The position numbers and the translations under genes are program-made. Source: Dehalococcoidia bacterium (GTDB lineage Bacteria > Chloroflexota > Dehalococcoidia > Tepidiformales > Tepidiformaceae). From it: a stretch of DNA of 64,000 nt. The notes beneath the pieces were generated by a model. It saw nothing but the letters and a program-made list of their open reading frames with translations. It was not told the DNA's origin and did no database searches. Positions 21,809 through 30,652 of this stretch are shown here, one piece after another (the stretch's first letter is position 1; every line of letters begins with the position of its first letter). The DNA lies in assembly GCA_009841435.1 (NCBI GenBank), contig VXLW01000125.1, positions 28,667 through 92,666 on the forward strand. The letters run 5' to 3'.

Positions 21809-22531
21809 TCAGCACTCCAGATGGCGCTCGAAGAACGCCAACATCGAGGTCCACGCCGCCTCGGCCGAGGGCTCGTGATGGGCAGCCGTCATGGGCGAGA
21901 ACCGCACCAGCAGCGACTGCAATCGGCCGTACCGGTTCATGAACGAGTGGCCGGCATCGGGGTAGATCGTGACCTCGTGTTCCACGCCCAGTTCCTGCAG
22001 ATGGCCGCGCAACCGTTCAGCGTGGCCGCTGAACACGCGGTCCTGGCCACCGTAGCCGCCGACCACCGGGCAGATCCCCTCGATCGCCTGACGCTCCTTC
22101 GGGACGGCACCGTAGAAGTCCGCCACCGCGCCGATCGGCGCGCGGGCAGCGTAGAGGATGGCGAACCCGCCGCCCATGCAGAACCCGGCCACCGCCAGGC
22201 GCGAGGCGTCGACCTCGGGCCGCGCCGCCAGCCACTGGCGGGCGGCCTCGATGTCGTCGAAGGCGCGACCCGTGCCGCTGCGCAGCGCGGCCATGGTGCG
22301 GCGGATGCAGAGCAGCCGGGGGCCGGCTCCGGCCGAGTACAGATCCGGTGCAAGCGCCACATAGCCATGGTCGGCAAAACGCCGGGCGATCCGCCGGATG
22401 TCGTCGTTCAGGCCGAACAGTTCATGCAGGACGATCACGCCCGGCCGGGGACCGGCAGCCTGACCTGTAGTGGCCAGGTAGGCCGATAGCTCTCCGCCGC
22501 TGGTCGCCAGGCGAACGTCTTCAGTCAGCAT
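21809..22531 (-). CDS. Dienelactone hydrolase family protein
   Basis: This 240-aa alpha/beta hydrolase has the DLH hallmarks: VIVLHELFGLNDDIRRIARR near the N-terminus, nucleophile cysteine in GFCMGGG (about residue 117), Asp in GGYGGQD and His in DAGHSFMN. The Cys-Asp-His triad is that of carboxymethylenebutenolidase, which opens dienelactones in chlorocatechol degradation. The family also includes broader esterases, so the substrate is uncertain. It stands alone on the minus strand and looks like a chromosomal metabolic gene beyond the island. Confidence 0.85.
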   Translation of the reverse strand: MLTEDVRLATSGGELSAYLATTGQAAGPRPGVIVLHELFGLNDDIRRIARRFADHGYVALAPDLYSAGAGPRLLCIRRTMAALRSGTGRAFDDIEAARQWLAARPEVDASRLAVAGFCMGGGFAILYAARAPIGAVADFYGAVPKERQAIEGICPVVGGYGGQDRVFSGHAERLRGHLQELGVEHEVTIYPDAGHSFMNRYGRLQSLLVRFSPMTAAHHEPSAEAAWTSMLAFFERHLEC

Positions 22532-22660
22532 GGCGCACCTGCATCGAGATCTCTGGTGATTCTACAGAGAGCGCCTTTGCCGCCGCCTGAGGCCCCGCCT
22601 CTCCACGGAGAGTCCCCCGCTGCGGTATCACCTGCAGCAGTACGACCAGGGCGAAGGTTC

Positions 22661-22684
22661 TACCCCCAATAGGGCTAGGGGGTA
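22661..22684. other. Inverted repeat between the hydrolase and kinase genes
   Basis: TACCCCC at 22661-22667 and GGGGGTA at 22678-22684 form a perfect 7-bp dyad around a ten-base centre. It lies 150 bases before the kinase start, between divergent genes. It could be an operator or a promoter-proximal hairpin. Confidence 0.35.
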
Positions 22685-22814
22685 CCGGTCGCTCCGCGGC
22701 GTACCCCATCCGCTCTCGGTGACCGAGATTGACCGGAGGTGCTCGTGACAACGAGGATGAGCCGGCGCGCGGCAGGGGCGGAACGGTGCAGCTTGCGGTG
22801 ACCCGGGAGGTGGT

Positions 22815-23672
22815 ATGACGGAGGGCTCGAGCGTCGACATTGCCAGCCTCGAGAAGCTGGGTGAGGGGTACGAGGCGGAGATCTTCGCGTGGGAGGATGG
22901 TCAGGCCCTGCGGCTGTTCCGCGAGGGGTACGAAGCCAACGTCGAGCCGGAGCGGATCGCGATACCGGCGGCTCTGGCGGGAGGCATCCCGGCGCCGCGC
23001 CTGGGGGAGGCGCTGCGCCTCGGCGGCCGCGCAGGCACGATCATGGAGCGCATCGACGGAGAAAACCTGCTCGACCTGGTGGGGCGAAAGCCGTGGCTCC
23101 TGACGCGGGAGGCGTGGGAGACGGGCAAGATCCATGCCCGGCTGAACGCGCTTCCCGCCCCCTCAGGAATCGCGACCGTCCACGAGCGGGCGCGCGAGTG
23201 GGTCGGGAACGTGGAGATTCCGCCGCACCTGGCGGCACTCGCCAGGGAAACGCTCAAGGGGCTCGAAGGCGGAGACCGGTTCTGCCACGGAGACTTTCAC
23301 GCCGGGAACGTCTTGCTGGAGCGGGGAGGGCGGCGGGTGGTGATCGACTGGGGGTCCTGTGCGGCCGGGCCACCCGAGGCGGACGTGGCTCGGACGGTGA
23401 CCCTGGTGCGGCTGGGGGAACCCCTCGACGCGACCCCGGCGATGCGTGTGATCACGCGGCTGTTCCGACCGTTGGCCGCATTCGCCTACTTGCGGGGCTA
23501 CCAGCTGACGGGGCCGGTCGACACGAACCTGATGTGGCGCTGGGTGGTCGTGCGAGCGATCGAGCATCTGGCCATCCTGCGGGCGATCCGCCCACCCGAC
23601 GAGGACATCCCGTTGCGAGTGACAGCGGTCGAGCGGCTGGTGACGTTGGCGAAGAAACGGGCAGGTGCGTAA
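22815..23672 (+). CDS. Aminoglycoside phosphotransferase (APH)-family kinase
   Basis: This 285-aa protein has the APH/choline-kinase fold motifs: catalytic loop FCHGDFHAGNVLL (about residues 157-169) and metal-binding VIDWGSCAAGPPEADVART (about 176-194). Start ATG 22815 follows GGGAGGTGGT. Such kinases phosphorylate small hydroxylated metabolites, and only some confer antibiotic resistance; nothing here identifies the substrate. It is a single-gene unit. Confidence 0.82.
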   Translation: MTEGSSVDIASLEKLGEGYEAEIFAWEDGQALRLFREGYEANVEPERIAIPAALAGGIPAPRLGEALRLGGRAGTIMERIDGENLLDLVGRKPWLLTREAWETGKIHARLNALPAPSGIATVHERAREWVGNVEIPPHLAALARETLKGLEGGDRFCHGDFHAGNVLLERGGRRVVIDWGSCAAGPPEADVARTVTLVRLGEPLDATPAMRVITRLFRPLAAFAYLRGYQLTGPVDTNLMWRWVVVRAIEHLAILRAIRPPDEDIPLRVTAVERLVTLAKKRAGA

Positions 23673-23839
23673 TCAGGCGCCTGGCCTTCCCCCGGCTCTC
23701 CGCATCAGGGCTCGCAGTGCGCGGCCGCAAGCGTCTGGCCGCTCTCACAAGAACCCGATTCAAGGTGTGGGGCAATGGCCCCGGCGATGCCTCGAACCGG
23801 GGAGCCGGACGAGGCGCCGGTGCACTCCCACGTCTGTTC

Positions 23840-23996
23840 TCAGGCCCACGTGGCCAGCGCGCCGCCGAAGCACAGGACGGCGAGGTCCACCAGCCACCAC
23901 ACCTGGGGGTGGGACCGCAGGCGTCTGTCGCAGTCCATAGCCCGCGTACAGGCCTGCGAACACCACGATCGCGACGCCGACCACAAAGAAACCCAC
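23840..23996 (-). pseudogene. Small two-TM membrane protein, frameshifted
   Basis: From GTG 23996, preceded by GAGGAGG four bases upstream, the first 24 codons encode a clean TM segment (FFVVGVAIVVFAGLYAGYG). After GLRQ the frame becomes Pro/Arg-rich. A neighbouring frame continues with a second natural-looking TM segment (VWWLVDLAVLCFGGALATW) that stops at 23840. A one-base change near 23925 would give an intact protein of about 50 aa. The rest of the 23673-24159 gap shows nothing I can support. Confidence 0.4.
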
Positions 23997-24126
23997 CGAG
24001 CCTCCTCAGGCGCTGCCCAAGTGTAGGAGGTCTCGTCCGGCTGCAGCTCCGCGCCGCTGCGTGCGCCGGCAACCTCCCCGGCAAAGGGCAATCACGGCTT
24101 CGCGCCGGGGCTATTGCCAGACGTTG

Positions 24127-24132
24127 TAGGAT
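24127..24132 (+). promoter_or_regulatory. -10-like TAGGAT upstream of the amidohydrolase gene
   Basis: TAGGAT lies 27 bases before ATG 24160, with a GGAGG-containing leader between. It matches the TAGNNT pattern seen before several other genes of the window. No clear -35 element is visible. Confidence 0.35.
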
Positions 24133-24159
24133 GCGACCCACACGGTCGGAGGCGCAGCC

Positions 24160-25893
24160 ATGCCTGAGTTCGATACCGTCATAAAGGGTGGCACCGTCAT
24201 CGACGGGCTGCGCACCCCCCGCTTCAAGGCCGACATCGGCATCAAGGACGGGCGCATCGCGTCGATAGGCGCGGTCAACGCGTCGGACGCAGCGAAGGTG
24301 CTCGACGCGAGCGGCCTGATGGTCGCGCCCGGCTTCGTCGATCTGCACACCCATTACGACTCCCAGGTGTTCTGGGATCCGTGGTGCTCGATCTCCGGGT
24401 GGCACGGCGTCACCTCGGTCGTGATCGGGAACTGCGGCTTCGGGTTCGCGCCGGTGAAGCCCAAGGACCAGGACCGCGCCATGCTCACCATGGCGCGCAA
24501 CGAGGCCGTTCCCCTCGCAACGATGCAGGAAGGAATGCCCTGGGACTGGGAGACCTACCCGGAGTTCCTCCAGAGCCTTGAGCGGACGCCCAAGGGCGTG
24601 AACCTGCTCAGCTACCTTGGCCTGAACCCGCTGCTCGTCTATGTGATGGGCATCGAGGAGAAGGGGCGGGCGGCCACCGACGAGGAGATGGACCGCATGT
24701 GCCAGATCCTCGAGGAGGCGATGGAGATCGGGTGCTGCGGCTTCTCGACCCAGCTTTCAGGCGAAGGCAGCGTCCAGCGCGACTACGACGGCACGCCGAT
24801 GATCACGGACGTGATGCCGCACGAGGACGTCATCAAGCTGGCGCGCGTGCTCAAGAAGGTGGGCCGGGGATTCATCCAGGGGGCGGGGGTCAGCCGCGAG
24901 CTGACTGAGGCGCTCTGTCAGGCCAGCGGCCGCCCCGTGATGAGCAGCCTGGGCGTGACGACGGACCAGCACGGCCAGCCCATGGACAACTACAAGGAAC
25001 AGATGCAGTGGCTGGAGGACACCAACCAGCGCGGCAACCGCGTCTTCGCCCAGCTGATCACGGCCGAGGTCGGCTTCGAGTTCACGCTGGAGGACTGGAA
25101 CCTCTTCGACTCGAGCCCCCACTGGCGCGATATCACCCTCGGCGACGTGCCCACGCGCATCGCCAAGATGAGCGACCCGGAGCGGCGGACAGCCCTGCGC
25201 GAAGAGTTCGACGCGGGTAAGGGCCCAATCGCGGGTGGCGGCACCGAGGAGCGCGTCGGCGGCGTCAACGTCTGGGGCGTGGCTTCGATGATCGTGGAGT
25301 CGGTGGAGAAGGACGAGTTGCGTGACTGCGAGGGGCTCACGATCGCGGAGGTCGCGGAACGGACGGAGAAGCACCCGATCGACGCGATGCTCGACCTCGC
25401 GGTGGCGGACGACCTGCAAACGACCTTCGTGACCCCGCCGCGAGAGCGCTCCGAGGGGGAGATGGAGGCGATCAAGGAAGTCTGCAACTCCAGCTTCGCG
25501 CTCCCGGGCGTCTCCGACGGGGGCGCGCACACGAAGTTCATCACGCTGGGCGCCTACACAACCGAGTACCTGACGAAGCTGGTGCGCGACGAAGGGGTGA
25601 TGGACCTCGAGCAGGCCCACTGGCGGCTCTCGGCCTACCCGGCGATGGCGGCCGGATTCCTGGATCGCGGATGGATCCGCGAGGGCGCTCCGGCTGACAT
25701 CGTCGTCTACGACTACGAGAACCTGGCGCTGCAGCCGCAGGAGAAGGCGTTCGACTTCCCCGCAGACGAGTGGCGTCGGGTGCGGAAGGCGACCGGCTAT
25801 CGCTGGACGCTGGTAAATGGCGAGGTGACGTTCGAGGAAGGCGAGTGCACGGGCGCAACACCGGGCAAGGTATTGCGTCACGGCAGCGCCTGA
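24160..25893 (+). CDS. N-acyl-D-amino-acid deacylase-type amidohydrolase
   Basis: This 577-aa metal-dependent hydrolase has the amidohydrolase-superfamily opening IKGGTVIDGLRTPRFKADIGI, then the metal motif APGFVDLHTHYDSQ (about residues 55-68). Also visible are VVIGNCGFGFAP and a late SDGGAHTKF metal-ligand region near residue 455, characteristic of the D-aminoacylase/dihydroorotase-like branch. Family members hydrolyse N-acyl-D-amino acids or related amides in the cytosol. Start ATG 24160 has GGAGG nearby. The downstream scar of a peptide ABC transporter suggests it once shared an uptake operon. Confidence 0.87.
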   Translation: MPEFDTVIKGGTVIDGLRTPRFKADIGIKDGRIASIGAVNASDAAKVLDASGLMVAPGFVDLHTHYDSQVFWDPWCSISGWHGVTSVVIGNCGFGFAPVKPKDQDRAMLTMARNEAVPLATMQEGMPWDWETYPEFLQSLERTPKGVNLLSYLGLNPLLVYVMGIEEKGRAATDEEMDRMCQILEEAMEIGCCGFSTQLSGEGSVQRDYDGTPMITDVMPHEDVIKLARVLKKVGRGFIQGAGVSRELTEALCQASGRPVMSSLGVTTDQHGQPMDNYKEQMQWLEDTNQRGNRVFAQLITAEVGFEFTLEDWNLFDSSPHWRDITLGDVPTRIAKMSDPERRTALREEFDAGKGPIAGGGTEERVGGVNVWGVASMIVESVEKDELRDCEGLTIAEVAERTEKHPIDAMLDLAVADDLQTTFVTPPRERSEGEMEAIKEVCNSSFALPGVSDGGAHTKFITLGAYTTEYLTKLVRDEGVMDLEQAHWRLSAYPAMAAGFLDRGWIREGAPADIVVYDYENLALQPQEKAFDFPADEWRRVRKATGYRWTLVNGEVTFEEGECTGATPGKVLRHGSA

Positions 25894-25917
25894 GCCAAAG
25901 GAGGATCGTTCCGAGGG

Positions 25918-26324
25918 ATGACCGCCTACATCGTCCGCCGCCTGGTCGCCGTACCGGTTGTGCTGTTCATCCTGTCGATCGCGGTGTTCTTCATGGTGGA
26001 CGCCATCCCGGGCGACATCGTGGCGGCCAAGCTGGAGAACTCGTACACGCCCGCGCGGGCGGAGGCCCTGCGCGCCACAACAACTCGGACTTCGACGCGC
26101 TGGTCGAGAAGCAGCGGGGGCTCGTGGACATCGAGGAGCGGGCGGCCGTCATCCGCGAGGCGGACGACTTCCTGCTCGACGAGGCGCCGCACATCTTCAG
26201 CGCCCAGATCGTGTTCCACCCGACGTGGTGGAGCTACCTGAAGGACGTTGTGCTGGTGGCGGGCCTGACCTCGTGGTTCCAGCAGCTCTGGATCGACCCG
26301 GCGGAGAAGGAGCGCATCGGCTAA
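25918..26324 (+). pseudogene. Deletion scar: ABC permease N-terminus joined to solute-binding protein C-terminus
   Basis: The first 50 codons from ATG 25918 (MTAYIVRRLVAVPVVLFILS, then AVFFMVDAIPGDIVAAKLE) are the N-terminus and first TM helix of a Dpp/Opp-type permease. Near 26075 the sense moves to another frame, which reads NNSDFDALVEKQRGLVDIEE, then EADDFLLDEAPHIF, and ends in WFQQLWID; that is the C-terminus of a family 5 peptide-binding protein. The stop is at 26324. An internal deletion has removed the rest of both genes and everything between them. A GGAGG site remains before 25918, so a nonsense peptide may still be made. Confidence 0.75.
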
Positions 26325-26357
26325 CGACCGCGCAACTCCGAGCAGTTGCCCCAACGA

Positions 26358-26387
26358 AGCGGCCCGCCAATAGGCGGGCCGCTTTCT
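26358..26387 (+). terminator. Strong intrinsic terminator
   Basis: AGCGGCCCGCC (26358-26368), loop AATA, and GGCGGGCCGCT (26373-26383) form a perfect 11-bp stem followed by TTCT. It lies between the transporter scar and the convergent P450 gene, and the symmetric stem could serve both strands. Confidence 0.85.
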
Positions 26388-26405
26388 CGTGGGTTAGGGA
26401 CAGGG

Positions 26406-27545
26406 CTAGCCCCTGAACACGAGTGGTAGGTGGCGGAAGCCGTAGAGGAAGGGGGATGCATTCTGGCGCTGCGCTTTCCGCTCGCCGGGCTCGATGCGGT
26501 CGTAGCGATCGAGCATGGCGCCGAGCAGCTTCTCGGTCTCCAGGCGCGAGAACGGGGCGCCGATGCAGTAGTGCGCGCCACTCCCGAAGCCGAGGTGGTC
26601 CCGCACGTCGCGCTCGAGGTCCATCACGTCGGCGTGGTCGAACACCCGCGGGTCGCGGTTCGCCGCCCCGACTCCGAGGGCCACCACGGAGCCTGCGGGG
26701 AGGCGGGTCCCGCCGATCTCGGTGGCCTCGGTCGTCGTCCGGAAGATGGTCTGCGTCGGGGACTGCCAGCGCACCATCTCCTCGATGAAGACCGGGACGA
26801 GCTCCCTCTGGTCCCGAAGGCGACGCCAGAGGTCCGGGTCGGCAGCGAGCACGTTGAGGCTGTTCGCGATGAGGTTGCTGGTCGTCTCGTTGCCGGCAAC
26901 GAGCAGGGTGATGCAGAGCCCGATGATCTCCCACTCCTGCAGGCTCGGCCCGTGGCGGTCGTGCGCGAGCACCTCGCTGATGAGGTCGTCGCGGGGATCG
27001 CGCCGGCGCTCGGCGACGAGCCGCCGGAGGTAGCCGACGATGGCGGTGAACTCGGCCTCGCGCTCCTGCTGCGTCTGGCCCCGCTGGGGGCTGCGCATGC
27101 GCATGAAGCGGTGGCTGTCCTCATCGGGAATGCCGAGCAGGTGGGTGATCACAGACACGGGGAGCCCCACCGCGAAGTCGCCCATCGCCTCGACGTTCCC
27201 GGGGTCGACCGCATCGAGCAGCTGGTCGACGCGACGCTCGATCCAGGTGTCGAGGTCGTCGTTGAGGCGGCGCGTCATCGGCCGCTGCACGAGGGCGCGC
27301 CGCTCGGTGTGTCGCGGGGGATCGTCGTTCACGAGGATGATGATGCGGCTGGGGTCGTCGACGCCCGTCTTCCCCGAGGACAAGAAGACACGGGGGTTGC
27401 GCAGGATGTCGAGGATGTCGGAGTGCCGCGTCACGACCCACGCGTCGAGGTCGGGCTCGTGGTAGGGCGAACTGCGCCGCAGCAGGCGCCGGTGGCCGGG
27501 GTACGGATCGACGGTCGCGTGGGGGGCGAAGGGACGGACAGGCAT
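26406..27545 (-). CDS. Cytochrome P450
   Basis: This 379-aa soluble P450 starts at ATG 27545 behind GGGGGAG; the longer frame to 27734 has no coding character. The I-helix oxygen-activation motif is AGNETTSN, the K-helix ExxR lies in EEMVRW, and the haem-binding loop is FGSGAHYCIGAP with the axial cysteine. The layout is that of class I bacterial P450s needing a ferredoxin and reductase, neither of which is nearby. The substrate cannot be read from sequence; it may act on sterol-like or xenobiotic compounds. Confidence 0.92.
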   Translation of the reverse strand: MPVRPFAPHATVDPYPGHRRLLRRSSPYHEPDLDAWVVTRHSDILDILRNPRVFLSSGKTGVDDPSRIIILVNDDPPRHTERRALVQRPMTRRLNDDLDTWIERRVDQLLDAVDPGNVEAMGDFAVGLPVSVITHLLGIPDEDSHRFMRMRSPQRGQTQQEREAEFTAIVGYLRRLVAERRRDPRDDLISEVLAHDRHGPSLQEWEIIGLCITLLVAGNETTSNLIANSLNVLAADPDLWRRLRDQRELVPVFIEEMVRWQSPTQTIFRTTTEATEIGGTRLPAGSVVALGVGAANRDPRVFDHADVMDLERDVRDHLGFGSGAHYCIGAPFSRLETEKLLGAMLDRYDRIEPGERKAQRQNASPFLYGFRHLPLVFRG

Positions 27546-27574
27546 GGCGCTCCCCCAAGACCCGGATGGTCGGC

Positions 27575-27580
27575 AGTGTA
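27575..27580 (-). promoter_or_regulatory. -10-like TACACT upstream of the P450 gene
   Basis: On the minus strand TACACT lies 29 bases before ATG 27545. An identical TACACT in a similar GG-flanked setting precedes the PHP gene (31604-31609). No convincing -35 is seen. Confidence 0.3.
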
Positions 27581-27681
27581 CCGCCCGCTCCACACCGTTG
27601 AGTGGCAGTGACACACCTGTGCAGTGCCGGCGATCGGTCGGTATCCTTGTGCCGGTGACGCTCAGCGACAGGTTTCTTCGT

Positions 27682-28146
27682 GTGACCCGGATACGTTCGA
27701 CCCGCAGAGGCGGCGCGGTCGGGCTGGCGTTCATGCTGGCGGCCGTGGCCGTGGTTGCTTCGGTCGCGTGCGGCGGCGGGGAGGACGAGCCGCCCCCGGC
27801 ACAGGAGCCGCTGAGCGAAGAGGACGCCGAGCTTGCCGCCTACCTCAGCGAGAGGACCATGGAGCTGTGGGAGGTGTACAACACCTACGTGCTTGACGAC
27901 CTCAGGCAGTTCTACGCGGCGAGCTACTGGACGACCGAGAGGCAAGACCTCGAGCGCAACATGGCGCCCTTTAAGGACCGTGGCACCGTCTTCGTAGCAG
28001 AGGAGACATCCCCACCCAGGGAGATTGAGCCGGGGAAGTGGGAGGTCAAGCACACGGCGCGGTTCGGCGGGAGCTCAGTCAAGATGAAGTTCATCTATGA
28101 GCAGTTCGACGGAGAGTGGCTGCTCACCTACGCGGAAGTCGACTAG
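27682..28146 (+). CDS. Small lipoprotein of unknown function
   Basis: The protein has a basic N-terminus (RIRSTRRGG), a hydrophobic h-region and a lipobox-like VASVACGGG, then an acidic linker and a roughly 100-aa domain. GTG 27682 has AGG at seven-base spacing and gives 154 aa; upstream in-frame starts would lengthen the n-region implausibly. The mature part (LWEVYNTYVLDDLRQFYA, then GEWLLTYAEVD) looks like an NTF2-like or cystatin-like small fold, but this is a guess. It is predicted to be anchored on the outer face of the membrane. Confidence 0.7.
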   Translation: MTRIRSTRRGGAVGLAFMLAAVAVVASVACGGGEDEPPPAQEPLSEEDAELAAYLSERTMELWEVYNTYVLDDLRQFYAASYWTTERQDLERNMAPFKDRGTVFVAEETSPPREIEPGKWEVKHTARFGGSSVKMKFIYEQFDGEWLLTYAEVD

Positions 28147-28260
28147 GGCAGGCGGGGGGCGCTACGCTTCCCTCGAAGGGATCGGGAGGCTCGTCGCCCA
28201 CTAGGGCTGACCGGTCTCACAATTCAACAACCTTCCTGCTGCTGAGCACCCCTACGCCCG

Positions 28261-29334
28261 ATGCCTAGACGCTCCCGCGCCGTCAGCCAACATCTAGAGA
28301 ACTCTAGGCAGGCCGCTCTCGCTGCGATCGAGCACTACAACAAACCTGGCGTTCCCTTTCGAACTCGTACATACGTCCTGCTGATGAACGTCGCCTGGAC
28401 TTCTCTGTTTCACGCCGTGTTCGTTCAACAGAAGCGAAAGCCCTGGTACGTCAAGAGTGGAACCGGCAAGGGCACGCGGTACGAGTGGGTCGACGGCGAT
28501 CCCAAGCACTGGGACTTGGCAAAGTGCGTCACAGAGTATTGGGCGGGCGACAACCCACCGGCACGAAAGAACATCGAGTTTTTCTTGGGACTCCGCAACA
28601 AAATCGAGCATCGAAGCCACCCGGAGCTGGATCCAGCCTTGTACGGGGAGTGCCAAGCCATGCTGACCAACTTCGAGGACATCCTCACGACCGAGTTCGG
28701 CGGAGACATGGCGCTATCGGGTGAACTAGGCGTAGCTCTGCAGTTTTCAGCCCTTCGGCCCAAGCAACAGGAGGAGGCGCTACGCCGCTTTCAGGGAGCA
28801 GCCCTGGCCGACATCAGGGACTACATCCACACCTTTAGGGCCAGCCTCCCTCCCGAGGTACTCGAAAGTTCTCAGTACGCTCTTCGAGTGTTTCTGATCC
28901 CAAAGGCTGTGAACCATCCTGGTTCAGCAGATCTTCCCGTGGAATTCGTGCCGTTCGACCCGCAGAAGCCCGAGGAAATGGAGAAACTCAGGCGGGTGAC
29001 TACCCTTATCAGAGAGAAGCAAGTACCTGTGGCAAGCAAAGGCCTCTTGAAGCCGAAACAGGTCGTCTCCAGGGTTCAGGCGGGGCTCCCCTACAAGTTC
29101 ACGATGGACACCCACACACGATGTTGGAAGCACTACACGGCCAGACCCCTAGGCAATAGTGAGAACCCTGAGAATACGAAGTCGCAGTTTTGCATTTACG
29201 ATGAGCTTGCAAAGAGCTACGGCTACACAGAGGCGTGGGTGACTTACCTCTGCAGGAAGCTTGCGGATGCCCAAGAGTACGAAGCCGTAACGGGCAAAGC
29301 CCCGGTGCCTACCCTGGACCCGGACCCCGGTTAG
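28261..29334 (+). CDS. DUF3644-domain protein with HEPN-type RX4H motif
   Basis: This 357-aa protein matches the DUF3644 pattern: HLENSRQAALAAIEHYNKP, then FRTRTYVLLMNVAWTSLFHA near the N-terminus. RNKIEHR (about residues 119-125) contains an R-x4-H arrangement as in HEPN ribonucleases. The gene has more A+T and more mixed third positions than its neighbours, which suggests horizontal transfer. It stands alone between chromosomal genes. DUF3644 proteins are often seen in defence contexts; an abortive-infection RNase is a reasonable inference, not shown here. Confidence 0.75.
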   Translation: MPRRSRAVSQHLENSRQAALAAIEHYNKPGVPFRTRTYVLLMNVAWTSLFHAVFVQQKRKPWYVKSGTGKGTRYEWVDGDPKHWDLAKCVTEYWAGDNPPARKNIEFFLGLRNKIEHRSHPELDPALYGECQAMLTNFEDILTTEFGGDMALSGELGVALQFSALRPKQQEEALRRFQGAALADIRDYIHTFRASLPPEVLESSQYALRVFLIPKAVNHPGSADLPVEFVPFDPQKPEEMEKLRRVTTLIREKQVPVASKGLLKPKQVVSRVQAGLPYKFTMDTHTRCWKHYTARPLGNSENPENTKSQFCIYDELAKSYGYTEAWVTYLCRKLADAQEYEAVTGKAPVPTLDPDPG

Positions 29335-29423
29335 TTAGCAAGCCCAAAGGCCCCTGTGCGGACCGCGCGATCGTTAGGTCAGCGCAATGCGGGCACCCCT
29401 GCAAAAGACTCTGTTGGCTGCCC

Positions 29424-30572
29424 CTAGTAAATCCCCGGGACGATGCGGTAGGGCACCTTCTCCTGGTACTCGGCCCACTTCTCGGGGCCGTACTTCTCCG
29501 CGCAGGCGCGGTCGTCCTCGACCTGGCGCCAGGTGAACATGGAGATGACGAAGATCGCGTAGGCCCATGACCAGGCGACGTCGAAGTGGCCGAAGGAGAG
29601 GCCCACGGCCAGCGCGAAGAAGCCCTCGCCCATGTAGTTGAAGTGGCGGGCGGCGCCCCAGTAGCCGCTGGTCAGGATCTTGCGTTCGCCGGCCTGGATG
29701 TAGCGGGGCTCGATGATCCCGAGGAACTTGCGGTCGGGCCAGCGCTTGAAGGTGTACTTCTGCATGTTGGCGCCGCGGGAGATGCTCCACCCGACGAGGA
29801 ACAGGGCGGAGGCGCCGATGATCCAGACGTAGGTCCAGGCGGTGCTGAAGCCGGGGTCGGGGTACGCGGCCATGCCGTAGAGGGGGACGATGAACAGCCA
29901 GCCGTAGACGACGATGTCGCCCCAGAACATCTTGAAGCCCATCTTCTCGTGGATGAGGTCGAAGGTGTAGAGCTGGACGCGCTCGAAGACGTGATAGTCG
30001 AACACGTAGAAGGTGAAGATGGCGGCGTAGACGAAGACGCCGAGGTTGACCTCGTTCGTCGGGCTGAACTGCTCGTAGTGCCAGGCCGCGCCGGACATGG
30101 CGTTGATGCCCAGCATCGTCCCGCCGACGACGTAGAAGGTCATCTTCAGGTCGAGGCGGTCGTTGAAGAACCGGATCTCCTGGACGCGGCCGAGGTAGAA
30201 GTCGGTGATCGGGTTCGTGTTCCCCGTCTTCGGCTGGGTGTAGACGGCCAGCGCCGTGAAGATCACGGCGAAGCCGGTGCCGCCGGCGACGGCATAGAGC
30301 GAGGTGCGGTAGAAGAACTCCCGGTCGAGCCCGGGGATGACCTCGAAGCCCCACACGAGCACCGCAACGACAAAGACGAGGAGGCCGTTGAGGCGGTACC
30401 GGCGGGGCTCGCCGGTCGCCTGGTCGGTGACGTACCCGGGGACCCACCTTCCCGGGAAGACGACCGTCGCGATGGCAAACGCGACGAAGATCGCCAGGGG
30501 AGTGAAGAGCCCGGCGATCTTCTCCCCGGTAGACAGTTCGAAGAGATGCTCGATACCAAGCCAGTCAATCAT
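29424..30572 (-). CDS. ERG4/ERG24-like sterol reductase-family membrane protein
   Basis: This 382-aa polytopic protein has about nine hydrophobic segments. It carries the C-terminal signature of the ERG4/ERG24 (delta-14/delta-24 sterol reductase) and related DUF1295 families: LTSGYWGAARHFNYMGE, then DRACAEKYGPEKWAEY and a final VPYRIVPGIY. Those residues bind NADPH in the steroid reductases. Such enzymes reduce double bonds of sterols or similar isoprenoid lipids. No squalene epoxidase or cyclase is in the window. It may act on another polycyclic or unsaturated lipid. Confidence 0.8.
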   Translation of the reverse strand: MIDWLGIEHLFELSTGEKIAGLFTPLAIFVAFAIATVVFPGRWVPGYVTDQATGEPRRYRLNGLLVFVVAVLVWGFEVIPGLDREFFYRTSLYAVAGGTGFAVIFTALAVYTQPKTGNTNPITDFYLGRVQEIRFFNDRLDLKMTFYVVGGTMLGINAMSGAAWHYEQFSPTNEVNLGVFVYAAIFTFYVFDYHVFERVQLYTFDLIHEKMGFKMFWGDIVVYGWLFIVPLYGMAAYPDPGFSTAWTYVWIIGASALFLVGWSISRGANMQKYTFKRWPDRKFLGIIEPRYIQAGERKILTSGYWGAARHFNYMGEGFFALAVGLSFGHFDVAWSWAYAIFVISMFTWRQVEDDRACAEKYGPEKWAEYQEKVPYRIVPGIY

Positions 30573-30652
30573 CGCGGGCTACCCCCCAATTCTTAGCTCG
30601 CAGGGTAAAGAACCGGGGCCGGGCGCGCAGTAAGCGAGATGACCGGACAGGC

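Noticed and set aside
26358..26387. Palindrome as an insertion-sequence end
   Set aside because: A single perfect hairpin with AATA loop and T-rich tail fits a terminator; no transposase or second end.
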